Below, piece by piece: positions 35,083 to 43,000 of a DNA stretch of 64,000 bases (within the stretch, counting starts at the first letter, position 1; every line of letters begins with the position of its first letter). The position numbers were made by a program, and so were the translations under genes. This DNA comes from Paludibaculum fermentans (GTDB lineage Bacteria; Acidobacteriota; Terriglobia; Bryobacterales; Bryobacteraceae). The stretch lies in assembly GCF_015277775.1 (NCBI RefSeq), contig NZ_CP063849.1, positions 1 through 64,000 of the forward strand, written 5' to 3'. The notes under the pieces are model-generated. The model saw only the letters and a program-made list of their open reading frames with translations. It searched no databases and was not told where the DNA came from.

Positions 35083-36285
35083 ATGTCTTCCCGCCGTGAA
35101 TTCCTGCACGCCGCCGCCGCCGGTACGGGCGCTGCCCTCACCACTCCTTCGAAGGCGCTGGGCGCGAACGAGCGCATCCGCGTCGGTATCATCGGCCCCG
35201 GGGCGCGCGGCATGGAACTGATCCGCGACCTCAAGGCGTGCCCGAACACGGAACTCGTGGCTGCGGCTGACATCTACACCGGCCGCCTGGCCGCCGTGCA
35301 GAAGGCTGCTCCCGGCGTGAAGACCGTGATGGACTACCGCCGGCTGCTGGAGATGAAGGACGTCGACGCGGTGCTCATCGCCACGCCGCAGCACCTCCAC
35401 TGCCAGCACTTTGTGGCCAGCCTGCAGGCGGGCAAGCACGTCTACCAGGAAAAGACGATGGCCTTCACGGTGGAGCACGCCAAGAAGATGCGCGCCGCGT
35501 ACCGCGCCTCCAAGGGGCTGACCGTCCAGATCGGCCATCAGTCGTGCTCGTTCGGCGACGTCGCCGATGCCTCACAATTCACCACGCCGGCGGCGATGGG
35601 CAAGATTACCGCCGTGCATGCCCACATGTACCGCAACACGCCGCACGACAAGCCGCAGTGGTCGCGCGCCGTCAGCCCCGACATGAATCCCGAGAGCGTC
35701 CTGTGGCAGTCGTTCCTGGGCGATGCACCCAAGCGTGCTTTCGACGCCAACCGGTATGTGAACTGGCGCTTTTTCTGGGATTACTCCGGCGGGAACGTGT
35801 ATGAGAATATGTGCCACCAGCTCTGTTTCTGGTACAAGATCCTGAACTTGCAGATCCCGAAGAAGGCGACGATGACCGGTGGCATCTACCTGTGGAAGGA
35901 CGGCCGCGAGGTGCCCGACACGATGAACGTCGCGCTGGAGCAACCGGAAGACCTGCTGTGGTCGTGGGACTCGGGCTTTGGCAACGACTACCTGGGCTTC
36001 AGTGAAGACGTACTTGGGACCGATGGCACGGTTTCGCGGTCAGAGCGCGTCACCTACACACCGCAGGCGGTGAACCGCAAGGACGCGGCGGTGCTGCGCG
36101 GCTCCACCCCCACCGCTCCCGCCTGCCACATGAAGAACTTCGTGGAATCGATCCGTGCCAGCAGGGAGCCGAACTGCCCGTTCGACCTCGGTTTCCGGGT
36201 CGCCATCGCCTGCCGCATGACCGTGGAGAGCTACCGGCAGGGCCGGAGTGTCCGTTGGGACGCTCAGAAAGAAGAAATCGTCTAG
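35083..36285 (+). CDS. Gfo/Idh/MocA family oxidoreductase with Tat signal
   Basis: A 400-residue oxidoreductase whose start at MSSRREFLHAAAAGTGAAL gives a clean twin-arginine signal. Rossmann motif RVGIIGPGARG, DVDAVLIATPQHLHC, and a catalytic EKT (HVYQEKTMAFT) in place of EKP, with the lysine kept. FWDYSGGNVYENMCHQLCFW marks the substrate domain of this exported subgroup. It lies 91 nt downstream of the TonB receptor, across a hairpin, and probably belongs to the same regulon. The substrate is likely a sugar or glycan-derived compound. Confidence 0.88.
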   Translation: MSSRREFLHAAAAGTGAALTTPSKALGANERIRVGIIGPGARGMELIRDLKACPNTELVAAADIYTGRLAAVQKAAPGVKTVMDYRRLLEMKDVDAVLIATPQHLHCQHFVASLQAGKHVYQEKTMAFTVEHAKKMRAAYRASKGLTVQIGHQSCSFGDVADASQFTTPAAMGKITAVHAHMYRNTPHDKPQWSRAVSPDMNPESVLWQSFLGDAPKRAFDANRYVNWRFFWDYSGGNVYENMCHQLCFWYKILNLQIPKKATMTGGIYLWKDGREVPDTMNVALEQPEDLLWSWDSGFGNDYLGFSEDVLGTDGTVSRSERVTYTPQAVNRKDAAVLRGSTPTAPACHMKNFVESIRASREPNCPFDLGFRVAIACRMTVESYRQGRSVRWDAQKEEIV

Positions 36286-36386
36286 AGAGGGGCGTCGCAC
36301 GAGTTGTCAGTTTCTCGGATGAGGGGGCGAACAAGTCTCGTGAAGCTCCTGCTGTCATGCCCGCTCGGCATGCGCGGCAAGAGTTG

Positions 36387-36446
36387 GCGTCATACGGATA
36401 AGTATAAGTAGGAGCGGAACTTACTGGCCGATTCGTATGACATCGC
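36387..36446. promoter_or_regulatory. long interrupted inverted repeat upstream of the PEP-CTERM gene
   Basis: GTCATACG at 36389-36396 is repeated inverted as CGTATGAC at 36434-36441. With a short bulge the arms extend to GGCG / CGCC. The spacer of about 37 nt contains a TAAGTATAAGTA stretch unusual for this GC-rich DNA. It lies about 80 nt before the TTG start of the PEP-CTERM gene and could be an operator or a 5' UTR hairpin. Confidence 0.45.
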
Positions 36447-36524
36447 CATTGAGTGGCCTGGTTCCTTCGTGATACGCTCTTAATGCTTTCGAACGGGCGT
36501 TTGAAAGCAAAGGAGGAAGGTCAA

Positions 36525-37265
36525 TTGAAGTCAAAACCGGAAGTGTGCGCCGCGATACGGCGCACTTTGGCGGTTTCCGCCCTACTGCTGGTAGCGTTAG
36601 CCTGGAGTGCACCACAAGGGAAGGCCGCGGTAATCCTGAAGATTGACGTGGTTGAGGTCTCGGTCACCTCATATTCACCCGTGGTTGTCCTGGAAGGCGG
36701 CAGCCTCTCCATCGTGAATTCCACGGTCGGGAATGTGACAGGTCCGAAGATCGAAGGCAGCCAGGGGTTCGAGACCTGCTTCCCCTGTTACGGCCCCACT
36801 GATTTCGTCTCGAACATCCACATCGTGGCCACCAACGACGCGGGCAACTCGGGCACGTTCACCGGAAACCTGCCGGTAAAGTGGGATTTTGACCTCTCGC
36901 AAGGGCTTGGCGCCGGTCAGGTGTCGGCCCTGGGGTCGTCGTCCCTGGAGTGGAGCCTGCAGTACCTGGTCACCTCACTCGCGGATTCGACAGAGTTCAC
37001 TTTCCAAACCAGCGGCTCCGGCTTCGGCAACTTCTCCGGTACTGGAGAGATCACCGGTCTCGCCGGCGTCACGCCCGCCGTCTGGGCGATCACGCTGGAC
37101 ATCTTGTGGCAGACGAACTCCAATGGCGCGCAGCTTGTGCTGGACATCCCCGACAAGTCTCTCGCCATGCCGGGCGCTTTGGCGTCCGTCCCAGAGCCGG
37201 GCACCTACCTGCTGATGGGTGCGGGCCTCGCCGCCGTCGCCGGCTTGCGGCGCTTCCGCCGCTAG
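36525..37265 (+). CDS. PEP-CTERM sorting domain protein
   Basis: A 246-residue exported protein. I choose the TTG start because the strong Shine-Dalgarno AGGAGGAAGG lies 4 nt upstream and a signal peptide follows at once (IRRTLAVSALLLVALAWSAPQGKAA). The middle is a beta-rich region with a CFPC pair (VGNVTGP...SGSGFGNFSGTGEITG). The C-terminus VPEPGTYLLMGAGLAAVAGLRRFRR is the full PEP-CTERM signal (PEP motif, transmembrane stretch, basic tail), processed by an exosortase in systems making exopolysaccharide. No exosortase gene is in the window. Confidence 0.9.
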   Translation: MKSKPEVCAAIRRTLAVSALLLVALAWSAPQGKAAVILKIDVVEVSVTSYSPVVVLEGGSLSIVNSTVGNVTGPKIEGSQGFETCFPCYGPTDFVSNIHIVATNDAGNSGTFTGNLPVKWDFDLSQGLGAGQVSALGSSSLEWSLQYLVTSLADSTEFTFQTSGSGFGNFSGTGEITGLAGVTPAVWAITLDILWQTNSNGAQLVLDIPDKSLAMPGALASVPEPGTYLLMGAGLAAVAGLRRFRR

Positions 37266-37292
37266 TCTGCGAAACTGTTTGAATTGCCGGAC

Positions 37293-37329
37293 AAAGGCCA
37301 CCGCGCTGCCCGCAGCATGGCGGCCTTTT
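37293..37329 (+). terminator. intrinsic terminator after the PEP-CTERM gene
   Basis: AAAGGCC (37293-37299) pairs with GGCCTTT (37322-37328) through an imperfect inner stem (GCTGC/GCAGC), and the 3' arm ends in TTTT. It separates the PEP-CTERM gene from the kinase gene that starts 42 nt later. Confidence 0.8.
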
Positions 37330-37370
37330 CTGTTCAGCTCCCAGCGACGAACATGAGAAACTAATCCAGA

Positions 37371-40076
37371 ATGGATCGCTTCGCCCGGTTGGAGACGCTG
37401 TTCCACAAAGCCCGCGCGCTCTCTCGCGCAGAGCAGGGGCCGTTCCTCCAGCGCGAGGCGCCCGACGACCCCGAGTTGCAGGAAGAGGTTCTTCAACTAC
37501 TTGGCGCCCACAGTGCAGCCGATCCGCGCATGGAGCCCCAACCCGATGCAGTGGCTCGCGCGGTTTCGGAGCTGGCGGGGCTGACCCAGTTCGGGGCGTA
37601 CCGGGTGATCCGCCTGCTGGGCCGCGGCGGCATGGGGGCGGTCTATCTGGCTGAGCGGGCCGACGGCGAATACACGCAGAACGTGGCGCTCAAGGTGCTG
37701 GCTCCGCACCTGGCCGACGACGCCTTTGCCACACGATTCCGCACCGAACGCCAACTGCTGGCGCAGATGAACCACCCGAACATCGTGCGCTTGCTCGACG
37801 GCGGAGTGAGTGGCACGGGCGAACCGTACCTCGTGACGGAGTACATCGACGGCGAGCCGCTGGACAGCTACTGCGACCGGCTGAAGCTGAACGTTCGCGA
37901 CCGCCTGCGGCTGCTGTTGGAGGTTTGCGACGCCGTCGCTCACGCGCACCACAATCTGGTGATTCACCGCGATCTGAAGCCGGCCAACATCCTGGTGGAC
38001 AAGACCGGCGCCGTCAAGCTGCTGGACTTTGGAACGGCCACGCTGATCGGCTCGCGCGAGAGCACCGCGGTGACGACGCTGCCCCTGCTGACGCCTCGCT
38101 ATGCGAGCCCGGAGCAACTGCGCAATGATCCTTTGAACATCGCCACCGATGTCTACTCGCTGGGCCTGATCCTGCATGAACTGCTTGGCGGGCATCGGGC
38201 CTTCACGCTTTCCAACGACCTGGCGCAGGAGTTCAGCCGGGCTACGCAGGACCTGCCGGTGCTGGCGCTGGGCTCCGTATCAACGGTGGAGGCGGCGGCG
38301 GTCCGAGGGGCGAGCCTCAGCGAACTGCGAGCATCCCTGGGTGGCGACCTGAGTGCCATTGCGTCCAAAGCAGTGGCCTATCATTTGCGCGATCGCTACC
38401 AGAGTGTGGAGGAGCTGAAGGACGACCTCAGCGCGTTTCTGGAATCGAGGCCGGTCCACGCGCGGCCGCTCACTATTACCTACCGAGCGCGCAAGTTCCT
38501 CTACCGCCGGCGCTATATGGTAGCCGCCGTGACCGCCGTGCTGCTGGCCTCCGCCGTCGGCTTCGTGGCGACTGTGCAGCAGCGGCGTCTGGCGGAGCAG
38601 CGCTTTGAGGAAGTCCGGCGCCTGGCCCGGTATCAACTGTTCGAGCTCTACGATCGGGCTGAACTGATTCCCGGCACCCTGCGGATGCGTGCCGGCATGG
38701 TGCAGCAGTCTCTCGACTATCTCGACCGCCTGTCGTCGCAACGCGACCTGGACGAGGGCTTGGCCATAGAAATCGCGCAAGGCTACCGCCGCCTGGGCGA
38801 TACGCAAGGCAACTTTGCCAAGGCGACGCTGGGGAATCCCGCCTTGGCTGCGAAGATGTACGAGAAAGGCCTGGCCGTGCTCAAGCCAGTATCCGGCGGC
38901 AGCGAGCAGGCACGCCGGGCGCAGCGCGAGCTCGAAGCCAGCGCGGCGATTGCCTCGCTCACCACCAATCCCGCGGCCGGCTCGCTGCCCAAGTTCGAGC
39001 AAACGATCCAACAGCTCGAGAAGGAGGTGCAGTCGAACCCGTCGGACGACGAGAGCCGCCTGCTGCTGGGCCGTGCGCTGATTGCGGTCTTCAGTTCTCC
39101 CGAAGCCCGGGACAGCACGCGCGACGCGACCGCGGAGGTTGCCCAGAAGGGCGAAACGATCCTGCTGGAGGGGATCGACCATCAGGGCGCGCGGCAGACC
39201 TCCTTCCAACTCGCCTTGCTCGACCTCTACCGGTTGCGTGCCATCGCGCTGGCCGACAAAGCGCCGAAGGAATCGAGGGCGTGGGTGGACCGCGGCTTCC
39301 GCCTTCTGCGCGGCCTGCCTCCGGAAGTGCAGAACAGTTCCATTGCCCGCAAAGCCCGTGCTTCGTACCTGATGACCCTTTCCGCCGTAACGAATGCGGA
39401 AGGCGACTCGAAGCAGGCCCTGGCCATGATGGACGAGCCGCTGTCCATCGGCCGTGAACTGGCTCGAGACCCCGACGATCTGCAGGCCTGCGCAAATCTG
39501 GCGGTGCTGCTGGAAAATCGCGCGATGATGCGCTGGAACGTGGAAGACTACGCAGGATACCTGGCCGACTATTCAGAGTCGACGCCCCTGAACGAACGCC
39601 TGGTGAAATCGAGTGCGGGTGAACGCTTCCGCCTCTCTTACCTCTCGTCGCTGAGGAACCTGGCCTACGCCCACGACAAGCTCAAGACGCCGCAAACCGC
39701 CGCCGCTGTGCGCAAGGCTTACGACGAGCTGAAGAAGGCCGCGAGCGACGAGAGCCTGGGCTTCCGCCCCAAGGCGGACCTGGCGGACCTGCTGCTGAAT
39801 CTCGGCATCGATGGAACGCAGCGGCCGGAAGAGGCCCTGACCTATGCCGAGGCGGCCGCGAAGCTGGAGCCCGGCGCCATGAACTCGTGGGAAAGCCTGG
39901 CGGAAGCCAACCGCCAACTCGGCCGCTATGACGCGGCCCTGGCTGCGATCGATCGCGCGATCGCACTGCTGGACGCCCCCAAGGATGGCGAGGCGCCCAC
40001 CCTGACCTACAAGCAAACGCTGGCGAAGCGTCAGCAGATCCTCGCGCAGCAGGCCGGCGGCAGTCAGAAGAAATAG
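37371..40076 (+). CDS. transmembrane serine/threonine protein kinase with TPR-like C-terminal region
   Basis: A 901-residue Hanks-type kinase. A ~70-residue N-terminal helical region precedes the kinase domain (residues ~75-360): glycine loop LLGRGGMGAVYLA, catalytic Lys in VALKVL, catalytic loop VIHRDLKPANIL, DFG in KLLDFGTA, and TPRYASPEQL. A transmembrane helix (YMVAAVTAVLLASAVGFVATV, residues ~380-400) follows, then ~500 residues of helical TPR-like repeats (e.g. ALTYAEAAAKLEPGAMNSWESLAEANRQLGRYDAALAAIDRAI). This architecture, kinase inside and TPR sensor outside, is typical of acidobacteria. It is convergent with the macroglobulin gene, 6 bp apart. Confidence 0.92.
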   Translation: MDRFARLETLFHKARALSRAEQGPFLQREAPDDPELQEEVLQLLGAHSAADPRMEPQPDAVARAVSELAGLTQFGAYRVIRLLGRGGMGAVYLAERADGEYTQNVALKVLAPHLADDAFATRFRTERQLLAQMNHPNIVRLLDGGVSGTGEPYLVTEYIDGEPLDSYCDRLKLNVRDRLRLLLEVCDAVAHAHHNLVIHRDLKPANILVDKTGAVKLLDFGTATLIGSRESTAVTTLPLLTPRYASPEQLRNDPLNIATDVYSLGLILHELLGGHRAFTLSNDLAQEFSRATQDLPVLALGSVSTVEAAAVRGASLSELRASLGGDLSAIASKAVAYHLRDRYQSVEELKDDLSAFLESRPVHARPLTITYRARKFLYRRRYMVAAVTAVLLASAVGFVATVQQRRLAEQRFEEVRRLARYQLFELYDRAELIPGTLRMRAGMVQQSLDYLDRLSSQRDLDEGLAIEIAQGYRRLGDTQGNFAKATLGNPALAAKMYEKGLAVLKPVSGGSEQARRAQRELEASAAIASLTTNPAAGSLPKFEQTIQQLEKEVQSNPSDDESRLLLGRALIAVFSSPEARDSTRDATAEVAQKGETILLEGIDHQGARQTSFQLALLDLYRLRAIALADKAPKESRAWVDRGFRLLRGLPPEVQNSSIARKARASYLMTLSAVTNAEGDSKQALAMMDEPLSIGRELARDPDDLQACANLAVLLENRAMMRWNVEDYAGYLADYSESTPLNERLVKSSAGERFRLSYLSSLRNLAYAHDKLKTPQTAAAVRKAYDELKKAASDESLGFRPKADLADLLLNLGIDGTQRPEEALTYAEAAAKLEPGAMNSWESLAEANRQLGRYDAALAAIDRAIALLDAPKDGEAPTLTYKQTLAKRQQILAQQAGGSQKK

Positions 40077-40082
40077 GGCGAG

Positions 40083-43000
40083 CTACCGCACCTTGAATGT
40101 AGCGGGCTCCACCTCCGAGAGGGCCTCCGGATTGTAGTAGTCGTATAACGTCGAAGCGGCCGCCTTCGCGGTCATCGCCAGGCGGCCGGAAAGTTGAAAC
40201 GTGAGCGAAGCCCCTCCAGCGCGAGGCCAGAGGTAGAGGACCACGCGATCGGGCAGGATCTCGTAGCGCTGCAACGCGGTGGTGTCGTCGTCGAGCAGTT
40301 CTTCCAGGCTCGACCGGTCGACCTCCGCACCCGGAGGCAGGCCGATCTCGGCCAGCATCATGCCGTTGCCCCGGAAGCCGACGCGCTCCGCTTTGACCGT
40401 GCAGCGGATGGGCTGGCCCACCCGCGACTCCAGCCTGTCGTACCCCACCGAAAGGCGCAGTTCTGGCAAGGATCGGGGTTTGGTCGTGGGCCAGGGAGTC
40501 CAGTGCGTGGTCGTCATCCGCACCAACGCACCGCCGGAGCCGCCGGCCGGCGCCAGTTCCACCTGATTGGTGCCGTTGCCGAGGAAGGGTGACATGTCGA
40601 TCAGGATCGGATCAGTGGACTTCGATTCCGCAGGCAGAGTGATCGTATGTACCAGCCGGCCATTCACCCGGATGCCGATGGAGCCGCCCGGCTTCGAGAC
40701 GGGCCCCAGCACGGCCGAGGCTTCGGCGACCGCCCGCATGGCCCGGACCGTGGATTGAGTCGAGTGCCAACTGCCCTGCGAATCGCGATGACGCAGCAGG
40801 AACAGCAGCCCGCGCCGGATGGCCGAGTCGATGCCGGTGGTTTGTGGATGCAGGGTGCGCCAGGCGGAAAGAGCGCTGATTACCAAGCCGGTGGTCTCGG
40901 CTCGTCCGGCGATGCCCCAGCCATAGAACGGCGAGTTGGACTTGAGGTCCCAATAAAGGGCGGTGTTCTCCGGAAGGGCCAGGGCGGAGAGCCGCTCCAC
41001 GGCTTTGCCGAGCAGGGACTCGTTGCCGGAATCCAGGGCAGCGAGGATGAACTGCGCCAGCATGTACGGCTCATCGGTCGAGTCTGTGAGGCGCGCCAGG
41101 TGATGGTAAGCGCCGGCCAGCGTCGTGGGCTTGAGTTGGATGCCTGCCCGCTTGGCCGCGGCCAGCGACCGTGCAACCTGGGCCGTAATCAGCGTCTGAC
41201 GGCGCTCGCTCGCCGCCACGCCGCTGAGACCCTTGTTCCAGCGTCCGTCCGGCGATTGTGTGGATTCGAGCCAATGCACAAGATCCTCGATGTCTTCCTC
41301 ATCCGGCTCCACATCCGGCTTGGCTGCCAACAGGAAATCCAGCACGTAGGCGGTGACGGACGCGTCGCCGTCTCCGCTGCCCCAGTAGCTGATGCCGCCG
41401 CCCGCGGCCCGGAACGAGACCAGTTGGTCGACAGCCAGCCGGATATTCTTCAGTGCCTGTGTTTCGAACTCCGGTGTGGCGCGGCCGGCCGCGCGTGCAT
41501 AGTGCAAAGCGATGAGATTCGCGAAGCCGGCTGATGTCGTCTGCTCCGCGCAGCCGTGCGGGGTGATGAGGAGGGCCGCCGCGCTCTCGCTGAGTACGGT
41601 CAGGATGTTGGGATACAACCTGAGCTCGCTGGTGGTGGCGCCCGCGATGGCTGTGGCCGGGATCGTAACGGGAAACGCCGTCTTGCCCGCCGCGAGATCG
41701 CCCAGTACCTGAGTAACAGACTGCCCGTCCGGATGGACATCGGTTGTCCTCTCGATGGCGTCGCTGAGCGCGCCGCCCTGCGCCGTAATCCGCTGGGCCG
41801 CCTTGCGCCGGCTGGTCTTCGCCACAATCTCGAAGGACTGATTGTCCGTGGTGTTGGCAGGGATGGTCAGTTGCAGCCTGGTTCGGCCGCGGGCGGCGGA
41901 CCAGTCGTTGGGCAGCAGGGCGACATCGACGGACAGCGCGCGATCCAGATAGTTCCGTACGGCCACCGGCATGCGTACCTCGTCCCCCTGCGTCAGCACC
42001 AGGGGCGGGTCGAAGTCGAGGAAGAAGGGTTGGAAGACGCGCAGGTCAGCCTCTGTCTCCACCTGCCGGCCGTCGAGCGTGGAGGCAATCGCGGCGACCT
42101 TCCAGGTCGTGATGCTGTCGGCCAGCGGGAAGCGTGTCGTGGCGAGACCTTGCGGATTCGTGGTCAACTCAGGTGCCCAGTAAAGCGTCTCTGGAAAGTA
42201 CGTGCGGATGCGCGGAGTGGACGCCGGCCCTTGAGAAACGGCGGCTCGTGAGACTCTTGCAGATTCCGACTGCAGCATGACACTCTGCCCCTGCACAGCG
42301 AGGCTCTCACTGACAGCGCCCACCTGTAGGGTGATATCCAACTGCGTGACCTTTCCGCTGCTCACTGGAATCGCCTCGATGACATTGGTCATGAAGCCGT
42401 GAGTGGCGGCCTGAATGACATACGTTCCATCCGGCAGGGCGGGGAAGGAGTATGCTCCGTTTGGATCGCTGATTGTGATGTACTCCAGCCCCTGGGGTGT
42501 GGTGAGCACCACTTCAACCAGCGGTATCACCGCGCCCGAGGAATCCAGCACGGAACCCGTGATTTCGCCGCTGCCGCGCAGGCGAACCGGCGAACCGGCC
42601 GGAGGCTCCTTCGCGGGCACGGCGCTTTCCTCCTGCAGCAGGATCGGGAAACTCAGGATCTCGAAATCGTCCCTGGTTTCCGGCTTGCCGTCCGGACCCG
42701 AGCTGCGGAGGACAAAGACGATGAACTTGCGCGTCACGGGCGTGAAGTTGGTGCGGATTTGAGGGGTGCCGCCATAGATCTGCACTGTGCGCGTGGAGAC
42801 GCGGTCGCCATATTCCGTGGACGTCCTGCTCTCCAGGCGGTAGGGATGCCCCCACGCGTCCGAGTAACGGCTCAGCTCGATGCCTCCATCGGCGAGCACT
42901 TTGTTAAACTCCTGCAGCGTCCTGGGCGGAGTCGGGGCGCTTTGGATCACCCGGCGGAGCTCCGCCTCCTCCTTCAGGAAGTAAGAGCCATAGAGAGAAT

